From Roseinatronobacter monicus (GTDB lineage Bacteria > Pseudomonadota > Alphaproteobacteria > Rhodobacterales > Rhodobacteraceae): a stretch of DNA of 64,000 nucleotides. The stretch spans positions 90,657 to 154,656 of the forward strand of contig NZ_VFPT01000003.1 of the NCBI RefSeq assembly GCF_006716865.1. The letters are read 5' to 3'. Under the pieces are notes generated by a model. The model ran no database searches, was not told the DNA's origin, and worked only from the letters and a program-made list of their open reading frames with translations. Below are positions 44,853-53,690 of the stretch, one piece after another (position 1 is the first letter of the stretch; each line of letters starts with the position of its first letter). Made by a program: the position numbers and the translations under genes.

Positions 44853-45629
44853 TCAAGGATCGCCGTCGGCAGTGGACACGGTCACCGATGTTCCCCACCC
44901 TCTGCAGGCGCTTGATACGCCGACCGAGAGCGGCGCGTCGGTGTAAAAACCGTCCATTTGCGCCAGTGAGCCGATTCTTGCGGGGGCACGGCGTACGAAT
45001 TTGCTGTGATCGGCAACCAGAAACCTTCGGCGGGCCTGTTTCAGGATGGTCTGACTGACTCCGACTTCCTGAATGTCGAAATCCAGCATGTCGCCGTCTT
45101 CATCGAGTGCGGAACAGCTGATCACGGCAAGATCGAACTTGAACTGTTCAATGGTCTGCGTGGTCACTGTCCCGACCAACCCACCATCCGCGCGGCGCAA
45201 CAGCCCGCCGACAACGATGATTTCACAATGCGGATTGTCGACAAGGATATTGGCCACATTAAGATTATTGGTCAGCACCACGATATCACGATGTCCCTGC
45301 AACGCGCGGGCGACGGCTTCAGTTGTGGTGCCGATATTCAGAAACAGGGAACTGCCATTCGGGATGTCGCGCGCCACAGCCTGCGCGATGGCGACCTTGC
45401 CGTCTTCATTCAGATCGCGCCGATCAGTATAGCCGATATTCGCCACGGTGGAGGGCATGATCGCACCGCCATGAACGCGCTGCAGCTTGCCTTGATCTGC
45501 CAGCTCAGACAGATCGCGGCGGATGGTCTGCAGGGTGACGTCGAAATGAGCAGCCAGCCCCTCGACGGTCACGCGCCCGTCGCGGCGGGCGATGATCAGG
45601 ATGTCTTGCAGTCGTTCGACCTGGGCCAT
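44853..45629 (-). CDS. glpR: GlpR-like DeoR-family repressor
   Basis: The 258-residue protein has a DeoR HTH (RLQDILIIARRDGRVTVEGL, AAHFDVTLQTIRRDLSELAD) and the sugar-phosphate sensor domain with LFLNIGTTTEAVARALQ, IVVLTNNLNVANILVDN and FLVADHSKFVRRAPARIG, typical of GlpR. It is divergent from glpD and the glp operon, so it most likely represses them and is released by glycerol-3-phosphate or glycerol. The last ~25 residues extend beyond the usual end. Start at ATG 45629. Confidence 0.88.
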   Translation of the reverse strand: MAQVERLQDILIIARRDGRVTVEGLAAHFDVTLQTIRRDLSELADQGKLQRVHGGAIMPSTVANIGYTDRRDLNEDGKVAIAQAVARDIPNGSSLFLNIGTTTEAVARALQGHRDIVVLTNNLNVANILVDNPHCEIIVVGGLLRRADGGLVGTVTTQTIEQFKFDLAVISCSALDEDGDMLDFDIQEVGVSQTILKQARRRFLVADHSKFVRRAPARIGSLAQMDGFYTDAPLSVGVSSACRGWGTSVTVSTADGDP

Positions 45630-45888
45630 GGCTTTGCTCCGATACGGGTCATCGATTCGCGATCAATCTGCTTGCGCCTTGCCAGTTTCATGCGAAGAAA
45701 TTTTCGTTTCAAGCAAAATCTGAGGGGGTGCGAAAAGAATGACGGAGACATAACAGAAACAAAACGCTTTGAAATCTTCGAAAAATAAATAACGAACAAG
45801 TTGGGGCTATTAGCGAAAAATACCTTGCACGGATCGCACGCATCACCGTACCGTGAGAGCGCAATGATGGTCGCGCTGGGGAGGGCGT
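45630..45888 (+). promoter_or_regulatory. glpR-glpD divergent control region with CGAAAAATA repeats
   Basis: An AT-rich patch (45690-45830) in otherwise GC-rich DNA carries CGAAAAATA twice, at 45779 and 45814, 35 bases apart. Related copies are CGAAAAGAAT at 45731 and, on the other strand, CGAAAAT ending at 45706. GlpR-type repressors bind such TTTTCG-containing repeats, so these are candidate operators. GGGGAGGG precedes the glpD ATG. Confidence 0.5.
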
Positions 45889-47496
45889 ATGACACGATCC
45901 GCAAGAACCAAGAGCGATCCCGCAGGGGTCGTCGATCTTCTGATCATCGGTGGCGGGATCAACGGCTGCGGCATTGCGCGCGATGCGGCGGGGCGTGGGC
46001 TGTCGGTCGTGCTGTGCGAAAAGGGCGATCTGGCGGGCGCGACCTCTTCGGCCTCGACCAAGCTGTTTCATGGCGGGTTGCGCTATCTCGAGTATTTCGA
46101 GTTCCGTCTGGTGCGCGAGGCGTTGATGGAGCGTGAAACGCTTCTGCGCGCGATGCCGCACATCTCTTGGCCGATGCGCTTTGTGCTGCCTTATCATAAG
46201 GATATGCGCTTTGAGAGCGACACGCCCACGTCCAAGCTGCTGTCGCTCTTCATGCCATGGATGCGCGGGCGGCGTCCGGCATGGTTGATCCGCCTGGGGC
46301 TGTTTCTGTATGACACTCTTGGCGGACGCAAGATTTTGGCGGGAACATCAACACTAAGCCTGAACGGCACCGCCGAGGCGGTCCCCCTGCAGGCGCGCTT
46401 CGCGAAAGCCTATGAATATTCCGATTGCTGGGTCGAGGATTCCCGGCTGGTCGTCCTGAATGCCCGCGATGCCGAAGCGCGCGGCGCGCAGATCCACACG
46501 CGTACCGAGGTCGTCTCCGCGAGTGCGGAAAACGGTATCTGGCAGGTCACGGTCAAAACCGAACACGAAACGAAAACGATCCGCGCAAGGATGCTGGTCA
46601 ATGCAGCCGGCCCCTGGGTGGGGGATGTGATCCACGGCAAGCTGCGGCTGAACAGCCGCGAGAATGTGCGTCTCGTGCGTGGCAGCCATATCGTGACGCG
46701 CAAGCTTTATGGTCATGACAAATGCTATTTCTTTCAGGGCACGGACGGGCGGATCATCTTTGCCATTCCCTATGAACAGGATTTCACCCTGATCGGCACG
46801 ACCGATGCCGAACATGATGACCCTTCGCGCGCGCCTGTCTGCACGGATGAGGAGCGGGATTATCTGTGCGGTTTCGCCAGTCAGTATTTCGAGCGTCCGG
46901 TGACGGCAGAGGATGTTGTCTGGACCTATTCCGGGGTGCGCCCGCTTTATGATGACGGGGCGAGTTCTGCCACGGCAGCGACGCGCGATTATACGCTGAA
47001 GGTCGATCGCAGCGCAGGTGCGCCGGTGTTGAACATTTTTGGTGGCAAGATCACCACCTATCGGCGCTTGGCCGAAGCCGCGCTTGACCAGATTGGCGCC
47101 GTTCTGCCACTTGCCAAGGGCAAATGGACGGCAGGTGTTGCGCTGCCCGGGGGCGATTTTGCCCATGATGGCGGGCCTGCGCTGGTGGCGGGTTTGCAGC
47201 GTGACTATCCGTTCCTGAGCGATTACTGGGCGCGGCGTCTGGTGCGCGCCTATGGCACAGAAGCGCGTTTGATTCTTGGCGATGCAAAGAACGCTGCCGA
47301 TCTGGGTCAGGACTTTGGCGCAACACTGAGCGCGGCAGAGGTCAACTGGCTGATGACCCATGAATACGCGCGCAGCGCCGAGGATGTGTTGTGGCGGCGC
47401 AGCAAGCTGGGCTTGCGCCTGACGGGGGATCAGGTTGCAGTGCTGAATGACTGGATGAACCGGAATGTGGACGAGATCATGCGCGCTGCAGAATAA
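45889..47496 (+). CDS. glpD: Glycerol-3-phosphate dehydrogenase (FAD)
   Basis: The 535-residue flavoprotein begins with the FAD-binding DLLIIGGGINGCGIARDAAG and continues with the GlpD block DLAGATSSASTKLFHGGLRY. It also has VRLVRGSHIVTRKLYGHDKC, FAIPYEQDFTLIGTTDAEHD and NIFGGKITTYRRLAEAALD, then a C-terminal helical cap. It oxidises glycerol-3-phosphate to dihydroxyacetone phosphate and passes electrons to quinone at the inner membrane. It is the first gene of the glycerol operon, after a strong ribosome site. Confidence 0.96.
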   Translation: MTRSARTKSDPAGVVDLLIIGGGINGCGIARDAAGRGLSVVLCEKGDLAGATSSASTKLFHGGLRYLEYFEFRLVREALMERETLLRAMPHISWPMRFVLPYHKDMRFESDTPTSKLLSLFMPWMRGRRPAWLIRLGLFLYDTLGGRKILAGTSTLSLNGTAEAVPLQARFAKAYEYSDCWVEDSRLVVLNARDAEARGAQIHTRTEVVSASAENGIWQVTVKTEHETKTIRARMLVNAAGPWVGDVIHGKLRLNSRENVRLVRGSHIVTRKLYGHDKCYFFQGTDGRIIFAIPYEQDFTLIGTTDAEHDDPSRAPVCTDEERDYLCGFASQYFERPVTAEDVVWTYSGVRPLYDDGASSATAATRDYTLKVDRSAGAPVLNIFGGKITTYRRLAEAALDQIGAVLPLAKGKWTAGVALPGGDFAHDGGPALVAGLQRDYPFLSDYWARRLVRAYGTEARLILGDAKNAADLGQDFGATLSAAEVNWLMTHEYARSAEDVLWRRSKLGLRLTGDQVAVLNDWMNRNVDEIMRAAE

Positions 47497-47521
47497 GCGG
47501 CACGAGAGGGAGGAGTAAAAC

Positions 47522-48610
47522 ATGTCGCTGGTATTGGAAGGCGTCTCGAAGCTGGTGGAGGGGCAGCATCATATCTACCCCACTGACCTGACGCTGGAGC
47601 GCGGCACCATGAACGTGCTGCTTGGGCCGACTTTGTCTGGCAAGACCACCTTGATGCGGATCATGGCGGGGCTGGATGTGCCTGCAACGGGTCGCGTACT
47701 GTGGGAAGGTCGCGATGTCACCGGTATGCGGGTGCAGGACCGCAAGGTCGCGATGGTCTATCAACAATTCATCAATTACCCGTCGATGACAGTCTATGAC
47801 AATATCGCCTCACCGCTGCGCCTGATGGGGGTATCGAAGACCGAGATTGACCGACGTGTAAAGGAAGCCGCCGCGTTGATGCAGCTGACGCCCATGCTGC
47901 AGCGCAAGCCACTGGAATTGTCAGGTGGCCAGCAACAGCGCTGCGCGCTGGCGCGTGCGCTGGTCAAGAATGCGGGGCTTGTGCTGCTGGATGAACCGCT
48001 GGCCAATCTGGATTACAAGCTGCGCGAGGAATTGCGCGCGGAGATCCCGCGCATCTTCGAGGAGTCCGGCGCGATCTTCGTCTATGCCACGACCGAGCCG
48101 GAAGAGGCGCTTTTGCTGGGCGGCAATGTTGCGACCATGTGGCAGGGCGAGATCACGCAATTCGGGCCGACGCCCTCGGTCTACCGCCAGCCCAGAGACG
48201 CAACCACGGCGCGGGTGTTTTCAGACCCGCCAATGAATTTCACCCGCATCGTCAAGGCCGGCGACAGGATCAGCTTCGGCGAGGGCCAGACAGCAGTGGC
48301 GACGGGTGCAATGGCGGGTTTGCCGGACGGTACGTATAGTGCCGGGTTCCGCCCTGATCATCTGCACTTGTCCGCACAAGGTGGTGACGGGCTGCATTTC
48401 AAATGCACCCTGCGCGTGACCGAAATCACCGGTTCGGAAACCTTCGTGCATCTTGATCATACCGGGGATCGTTGGGTGGGGCTCATGCATGGTGTGCATC
48501 ATCTGGAATTTGGCCAGCCTATCGAGGTCTGGCTGAATACGGCGCATGTCTATGTCTTTGCTGAAAACGGGCATCTGGTTGCCCCGGCCAGCTATGCGAT
48601 AGCGGCGTGA
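47522..48610 (+). CDS. glpS: Glycerol ABC transporter ATP-binding protein GlpS
   Basis: The 362-residue ATPase has Walker A LLGPTLSGKTTLMRIMAGLD, Q-loop VAMVYQQFINYPSMTVYDNI, signature LELSGGQQQRCALARALVKN and Walker B GLVLLDEPLANLDYKLREEL, with a MalK/UgpC-type C-terminal regulatory domain. The H-loop reads YATTEPEEALLLGG, with Thr instead of the usual His, a known feature to check in this family. It is paired with a second ATPase, GlpT, as in the rhizobial glpSTPQUV transporter. Confidence 0.92.
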   Translation: MSLVLEGVSKLVEGQHHIYPTDLTLERGTMNVLLGPTLSGKTTLMRIMAGLDVPATGRVLWEGRDVTGMRVQDRKVAMVYQQFINYPSMTVYDNIASPLRLMGVSKTEIDRRVKEAAALMQLTPMLQRKPLELSGGQQQRCALARALVKNAGLVLLDEPLANLDYKLREELRAEIPRIFEESGAIFVYATTEPEEALLLGGNVATMWQGEITQFGPTPSVYRQPRDATTARVFSDPPMNFTRIVKAGDRISFGEGQTAVATGAMAGLPDGTYSAGFRPDHLHLSAQGGDGLHFKCTLRVTEITGSETFVHLDHTGDRWVGLMHGVHHLEFGQPIEVWLNTAHVYVFAENGHLVAPASYAIAA

Positions 48611-48619
48611 GGGGGGCAT

Positions 48620-49726
48620 ATGGCACAGATCACACTTGATAACCTTGCGCATTCCTATCTGCCCAATCCGAAATCCGAGGATGATTTCGCGCTCAAGCAA
48701 CTGGATCATGTCTGGGGCGATGGCGAAGCCTATGCGCTTCTGGGCGCGTCGGGCTGTGGCAAATCCACGCTTTTGAACATCATCTCTGGCCTGCTGGTGC
48801 CCTCGCGTGGACGTATCCTGTTTGGCGACCGCGATGTGACGCGCGAGGATACGGTCGCGCGCAATATCGCGCAGGTGTTCCAGTTCCCGGTGGTCTACGA
48901 CACGATGACTGTGGGCGACAATCTGGCCTTTCCGCTGCGCAATCGCGGCATGGACCCGGCCTATATCGCCGCCCGCGTCCAGAAGATCGCGGCCATGATC
49001 GGGATGGAAGACAGCCTCAAGCGCAAGGCGCGCGGTCTGACGGCGGATGCGAAACAGAAGATCAGCCTTGGCCGTGGCATGGTGCGCGAGGATGTCAATG
49101 CGATCCTGTTCGACGAGCCGCTGACCGTGATTGACCCGCATATGAAATGGGAGCTGCGCACGCAGCTGAAAGCGCTGCACAATGAATTCGGTCACACCAT
49201 GATCTATGTGACCCATGACCAGACCGAAGCGTTGACCTTTGCTGACAAGGTGGTGGTCATGCATGACGGGCGCGTGGTCCAGCTTGGCACACCGGAAGAG
49301 CTGTTTGATACGCCGGAACATACTTTCGTGGGCTATTTCATCGGCTCGCCCGGTATGAATCTGATCGAGGCCGAAGTGTCGGGCAATGTTGCGCATTGCG
49401 CGGGTCATGCCGTCCACCTTGGTGGAAATTACAAAGCGCTAAAGGGTCGCGTGCAGATCGGGATTCGGCCGGAATTTGTGACGCTGAGCAGCGGCGACGA
49501 GGGGCTGCCCGTCACGATCAAACGCATTGAGGATGTGGGCCGCCATCAGATCCTGCGCGCGGAATTCGCGGGCAAGCCGGTCAATGCGATCCTGCCCGAA
49601 GGCATGGCCATTCCTGCCGATGCGAACCGGCTGAAATTCCAGCCCGAGCGGATCAGCGTCTATGCCGATGACTGGCGCGTGACGCCGCTGCACGCTGTTG
49701 CCACCCCTGACAGAGAGGCCGTCTGA
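48620..49726 (+). CDS. glpT: Glycerol ABC transporter ATP-binding protein GlpT
   Basis: The 368-residue second ATPase has Walker A ALLGASGCGKSTLLNIISGL, Q-loop AQVFQFPVVYDTMTVGDNLA, a weak signature (GLTADAKQKISLGRGMVRED in place of LSGGQ), Walker B ILFDEPLTVIDPHMKWELRT, and a proper H-loop YVTHDQTEALTFADK. The degenerate signature here complements the altered H-loop in GlpS, implying an asymmetric heterodimer. This is not the MFS glycerol-3-phosphate antiporter that bears the same name in enterobacteria. The stop shares a base with the glpP start. Confidence 0.92.
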   Translation: MAQITLDNLAHSYLPNPKSEDDFALKQLDHVWGDGEAYALLGASGCGKSTLLNIISGLLVPSRGRILFGDRDVTREDTVARNIAQVFQFPVVYDTMTVGDNLAFPLRNRGMDPAYIAARVQKIAAMIGMEDSLKRKARGLTADAKQKISLGRGMVREDVNAILFDEPLTVIDPHMKWELRTQLKALHNEFGHTMIYVTHDQTEALTFADKVVVMHDGRVVQLGTPEELFDTPEHTFVGYFIGSPGMNLIEAEVSGNVAHCAGHAVHLGGNYKALKGRVQIGIRPEFVTLSSGDEGLPVTIKRIEDVGRHQILRAEFAGKPVNAILPEGMAIPADANRLKFQPERISVYADDWRVTPLHAVATPDREAV

Positions 49727-50598
49727 TGGACAAGGTTCAAAATAACAAGGCGTGGTTTCTGGTCCTGCCGGTGCTGGTGCTGGTGGCCTTCTCGGCGGTG
49801 ATCCCGCTGATGACAGTGGTGAATTATTCCGTGCAGGACACGTTCGGCAATAACGTGTTCTTCTGGGAGGGTCTGGGCTGGTTTCAGGAAGTCCTGACCT
49901 CGCCTCAGGTGCATTCGGCCTTTGGGCGGCAGTTGATGTTCTCTGGCATCATTCTGGCCATCCAGGTTCCGCTGGGTATCGCGATTGCGATCTGCATGCC
50001 CAAAAAGGGCTTCTGGGCCTCGGTCTGTCTGGTGCTGATGGCGCTGCCGCTGCTGATCCCGTGGAATGTGGTGGGCACGATCTGGCAGATTCTGGGCCGC
50101 GCGGATATCGGGCTGCTGGGCTATGTGCTGGATGCGCTGAATATCAATTTCAACTATTCGCGCAACCCGGTTCATGCCTGGATCATCGTGGTGACGATGG
50201 ATGTCTGGCACTGGACTTCATTGGTGGCGCTGCTGGCCTATGCTGGCCTGCAATCCATCCCGCAGGCCTATTATCAGGCCGCCAAGATCGATCAGGCCAG
50301 CCGCTGGAAAGTGTTCCGCTATATCGAGCTGCCCAAGATGCAGGGCGTGCTGCTGATCGCGATCCTGCTGCGCTTCATGGACAGTTTCATGATCTATACC
50401 GAGCCTTTCGTCGTCACGGGCGGTGGCCCCGGCACAGCGACCAGCTTCCTGTCCATCGATCTGGTGAAAATGGCACTCGGACAGTTCGACCTTGGACCGG
50501 CGGCGGCGTTCTCGATCATGTATTTCCTTGTGATCCTGCTGGTGTCCTGGGTGTTCTACACTGTGATGACCAATCTTGATAAAGCGGAGGGCCGGTAA
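49726..50598 (+). CDS. glpP: Glycerol ABC transporter permease GlpP
   Basis: The 290-residue inner-membrane protein has about six hydrophobic segments, beginning AWFLVLPVLVLVAFSAVIPL, and an EAA-type loop YYQAAKIDQASRWKVFRYIE then LPKMQGVLLIAILLRFMDSF, which docks with the ATPases. It pairs with GlpQ to form the glycerol pore. Starts on the last base of the glpT stop and is followed one base after its TAA by glpQ. Confidence 0.92.
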   Translation: MDKVQNNKAWFLVLPVLVLVAFSAVIPLMTVVNYSVQDTFGNNVFFWEGLGWFQEVLTSPQVHSAFGRQLMFSGIILAIQVPLGIAIAICMPKKGFWASVCLVLMALPLLIPWNVVGTIWQILGRADIGLLGYVLDALNINFNYSRNPVHAWIIVVTMDVWHWTSLVALLAYAGLQSIPQAYYQAAKIDQASRWKVFRYIELPKMQGVLLIAILLRFMDSFMIYTEPFVVTGGGPGTATSFLSIDLVKMALGQFDLGPAAAFSIMYFLVILLVSWVFYTVMTNLDKAEGR

Positions 50599-50599
50599 C

Positions 50600-51454
50600 A
50601 TGGCGTCCACAACCGACACTTACACGGCCCCCGCACGCAAATTGGCGTTGCCCAAGGTCCAGACCCGGCATGTGGTGATGGTGCTCTATCTCGCCTTCAT
50701 GCTGATCCCGATCTACTGGCTGCTGAAAATGAGCCTGCAGACCAATCGCGAGATCATGGGCGGATTCACGCTCTGGCCGCAAAACCCGACGCTGGAAAAC
50801 TACCTGACCATCCTGACAGATCGCAGCTGGTATATCGGCTATATCAATTCGATCACCTATGTGGTGATGAACACGGTCCTGTCGCTGGCCGTCGCGCTGC
50901 CTGCCGCCTATGCGTTTTCGCGCTACCGGTTTCTGGGTGACAAGCATCTGTTCTTCTGGTTGCTCACGAACCGGATGGCCCCGCCTGCTGTCTTTGCGCT
51001 GCCGTTCTTCCAGCTTTACTCATCCGTGGGGCTGTTTGACACGCATATCGCTGTCGCCTTGGCGCATACGCTGTTCAATGTCCCGCTGGCCGTGTGGATC
51101 CTTGAAGGGTTCATGCGCGGCGTGCCCAAGGAAATCGACGAGACCGCCTATATCGACGGCTATTCCTTCCCGAAATTCTTCGTGAAGATCTTCATGCCGC
51201 TGATCGCATCGGGCATCGGGGTCGCAGCCTTCTTCTGCTTCATGTTCTCATGGGTGGAACTGCTTCTGTCACGCACACTGACCGCCGTGAACGCGCAGCC
51301 CATCACGTCAATCATGACGCGCACAGTGGGGGCGTCGGGTATCGACTGGGGCGTGCTGGCGGCAGCCGGTATCCTGACCATCGTGCCCGGCGCGCTCGTG
51401 ATCTACTTTGTCCGCAACTACATCGCCAAGGGCTTTGCCCTGGGCCGCGTGTAA
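50600..51454 (+). CDS. glpQ: Glycerol ABC transporter permease GlpQ
   Basis: ATG 50600 gives 284 residues with six membrane segments, starting HVVMVLYLAFMLIPIYWLLK, and the EAA-type loop GVPKEIDETAYIDGYSFPKF followed by FVKIFMPLIASGIGVAAFFC. It is the second permease of the glycerol importer and not the glycerophosphodiesterase of the same symbol. The end lies 13 bases before glpU. Confidence 0.92.
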   Translation: MASTTDTYTAPARKLALPKVQTRHVVMVLYLAFMLIPIYWLLKMSLQTNREIMGGFTLWPQNPTLENYLTILTDRSWYIGYINSITYVVMNTVLSLAVALPAAYAFSRYRFLGDKHLFFWLLTNRMAPPAVFALPFFQLYSSVGLFDTHIAVALAHTLFNVPLAVWILEGFMRGVPKEIDETAYIDGYSFPKFFVKIFMPLIASGIGVAAFFCFMFSWVELLLSRTLTAVNAQPITSIMTRTVGASGIDWGVLAAAGILTIVPGALVIYFVRNYIAKGFALGRV

Positions 51455-51467
51455 GAGAGGAAAGACC

Positions 51468-51746
51468 ATGGACCTGCAATGGATGGCATGGACACAGCCG
51501 ACCGCGATCTTCTTCATCGTGATTGCCTGTCTGCTCGTGATCTTCACGTTTCTGGGGATCAAATACCCCGAAACTCCACGCCGCGGCATTCTGACGATCG
51601 AGACAACGCGCGGGGACCGTTTGTTCATCACGCTACTGGGGGCGGCCTTCATCAATGCGGGCTGGCTGGCATTAAGTGGTCTGCCGCAATGGTGGGCTTT
51701 GGGAATTTGCGCGCTTTATGCCGCAGCGGTGTTTCGCTGGGTGTGA
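51468..51746 (+). CDS. glpU: GlpU-like DUF2160 membrane protein
   Basis: ATG 51468, with AGAGGAAAG before it, gives 92 residues with two or three membrane stretches (TAIFFIVIACLLVIFTFLGI, LFITLLGAAFINAGWLALS, WWALGICALYAAAVF). It is the DUF2160 protein that always lies between glpQ and glpV in this operon type. Its task is not known; an accessory role in the transporter is inferred from conserved position. Confidence 0.85.
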   Translation: MDLQWMAWTQPTAIFFIVIACLLVIFTFLGIKYPETPRRGILTIETTRGDRLFITLLGAAFINAGWLALSGLPQWWALGICALYAAAVFRWV

Positions 51747-51851
51747 GGGCGCGCAAGTGAGCGCGTGCCCGGACTGGAAGGGGTGAGGCCCTGCACAGGC
51801 CCGGAAACGCAGGACTGAAAACGACAGGTTCAATCCATGGGAGGATATAAC

Positions 51852-53564
51852 ATGAACCACTTACTGAGGACATCAACCGCGCTGGCAATGGCGCTCACAG
51901 TGATGGGAAGTCCGGCTTTTGCCGATATGGACGCCGCCCGCGCGTTTCTGGATGAACATATCGGCGATCTGTCCGTCCTGACCCGCGAAGAGCAGGAAGC
52001 CGAACTGCAATGGTTCATCGACGCAGCCGCCCCGCATGCAGGCATGAGCATCAATGTGGTGTCGGAAACCATCACCACCCATGAATGGGAAGCCCGCGTT
52101 CTGGCTCCGGCCTTCAGCGCGATCACGGGGATCAACGTGACCCATACGCTGATTTCCGAGGGCGATGTGGTCGAACGGCTGCAGACCCAGTTGCAGACCG
52201 GCGAAAATGTCTTTGACATGTATATCAACGATGCTGACCTGATCGGCACGCATTGGCGCTACCAGCAGACCCGCAACCTGACTGACTGGATGGAAGGCGA
52301 AGGCGCAGCTTTCACCAACCCGATGCTTGATCTCGATGATTTCATGGGCATCTCGATGGGTATGGGCCCGGATGGCAAGCTGTATCAGCTGCCGGTCCAG
52401 CAATTCGCGAACCTGTACTGGTTCCGCCACGACTGGTTCACTGATCCTGAAATCATGGCCGAGTTCGAGGCGGAATATGGCTATCCTCTGGGTGTGCCGG
52501 TCAATTGGGCCGCATACGAGGACATCGCCGCTTTCTTCACTGGTCGCGAAATCGATGGTGTGAAAGTCTATGGCCACATGGATTATGGCCGCCGCGACCC
52601 GTCGCTGGGCTGGCGTCATACGGATGCGTGGCTCTCAATGGCGGGCGCTTCTGACCTGGGCCTGCCCAATGGTGTGCCGGTGGACGAATGGGGCATCCGT
52701 GTCGATGAGGATTTCCGCCCGGTCGGCTCGTGCATGAACCGTGGCGGGGCGACCAACAGCCCGGCAGCGGTCTATTCGATCCAGAAATATGTCGACTGGC
52801 TGAACGATTACGCACCGGCCGCAGCGGCTGGCATGAACTTCTCCGAAGCTGGCCCCGTTCCCGCGCAGGGCAATATCGCCCAGCAGGTGTTCTGGTACAC
52901 GGTGTTCACGGCTGACATGGTCGAAGAAGGTCTGGCCGTGGTCAATGAGGACGGCACGCCGAAATGGCGCATGGCCCCCTCGCCGCATGGGGCCTATTGG
53001 CAGGAAGGCATGAAGGTCGGCTATCAGGATGCAGGTTCGGTGACGCTTCTGGAATCGACCCCTGTGGACCGCGCGCAGGCAGCCTGGCTTTATGGTCAGT
53101 TCATTGCGTCGAAAACTGTCGATCTGGCCAAGTCGCATTACGGTCTGACCTTCGTGCGCGATTCCACCATCAACCATGAAAGCTTCACCGAGCGCGCACC
53201 GCGTCTGGGTGGTCTGGTTGAGTTCTACCGCTCGCCCGAGCGTGATCTGTGGACCGATACTGGCTTCAACGTGCCGGATTATCCGCGTCTGGCGCAGCTG
53301 TGGTGGCAGAATATCGGGGATGCATCCTCGGGCCTGCGCACTGCTCAGGAAGTGATGGATTCGCTTTGTGAGCAGCAGGAAGCTGTCATGGCCCGTCTGG
53401 AGCGCGCTGGCGTTCAGGGCGATGTTGGCCCCAAGCTGAATCCGATCATGGATGATGAATACTGGCTGTCGCAGCCCGGCGCACCCTGGCCTGCGCTGGA
53501 AGACGAGCGCGGCACTCCGATCACGATCGCTTATGAGGACCTGATCCGTCGTTGGACTGAGTAA
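51852..53564 (+). CDS. glpV: Glycerol ABC transporter substrate-binding protein GlpV
   Basis: ATG 51852, after GGGAGGA, gives 570 residues with a signal peptide (TSTALAMALTVMGSPAFADM). The large periplasmic binding domain has VLAPAFSAITGINVTHTLIS, FDMYINDADLIGTHWRYQQT and YQLPVQQFANLYWFRHDWFT. It captures glycerol for GlpP/GlpQ. It is longer than common sugar-binding proteins, as is usual for this family. A strong hairpin follows the stop. Confidence 0.92.
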   Translation: MNHLLRTSTALAMALTVMGSPAFADMDAARAFLDEHIGDLSVLTREEQEAELQWFIDAAAPHAGMSINVVSETITTHEWEARVLAPAFSAITGINVTHTLISEGDVVERLQTQLQTGENVFDMYINDADLIGTHWRYQQTRNLTDWMEGEGAAFTNPMLDLDDFMGISMGMGPDGKLYQLPVQQFANLYWFRHDWFTDPEIMAEFEAEYGYPLGVPVNWAAYEDIAAFFTGREIDGVKVYGHMDYGRRDPSLGWRHTDAWLSMAGASDLGLPNGVPVDEWGIRVDEDFRPVGSCMNRGGATNSPAAVYSIQKYVDWLNDYAPAAAAGMNFSEAGPVPAQGNIAQQVFWYTVFTADMVEEGLAVVNEDGTPKWRMAPSPHGAYWQEGMKVGYQDAGSVTLLESTPVDRAQAAWLYGQFIASKTVDLAKSHYGLTFVRDSTINHESFTERAPRLGGLVEFYRSPERDLWTDTGFNVPDYPRLAQLWWQNIGDASSGLRTAQEVMDSLCEQQEAVMARLERAGVQGDVGPKLNPIMDDEYWLSQPGAPWPALEDERGTPITIAYEDLIRRWTE

Positions 53565-53608
53565 CCCTCCCTGTCGGGGCCGCGCGCTGGCGTGGCCCCG
53601 GCTGATTT

Positions 53609-53637
53609 GGGCGAGGCAGCGCTGCGCTGCCTCGCCC
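53609..53637 (+). terminator. Strong hairpin between glpV and glpK
   Basis: A perfect 13-bp stem GGGCGAGGCAGCG with CGCTGCCTCGCCC around a CTG loop, followed by CTTTCCC, lies 45 bases after glpV. A weaker GGGGCC/GGCCCC hairpin precedes it. It could end part of the transcripts or stabilise the abundant glpV message, reducing glpK relative to glpV. Confidence 0.65.
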
Positions 53638-53690
53638 CTTTCCCGAAATTGCCGAGTTATCACCAATCCGGTCACGCAAAGGAGGCGTTG

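Noticed and set aside
48221..49417. 398-codon open frame on the minus strand
   Set aside because: Antisense to glpS/glpT with no family signal or ribosome site.
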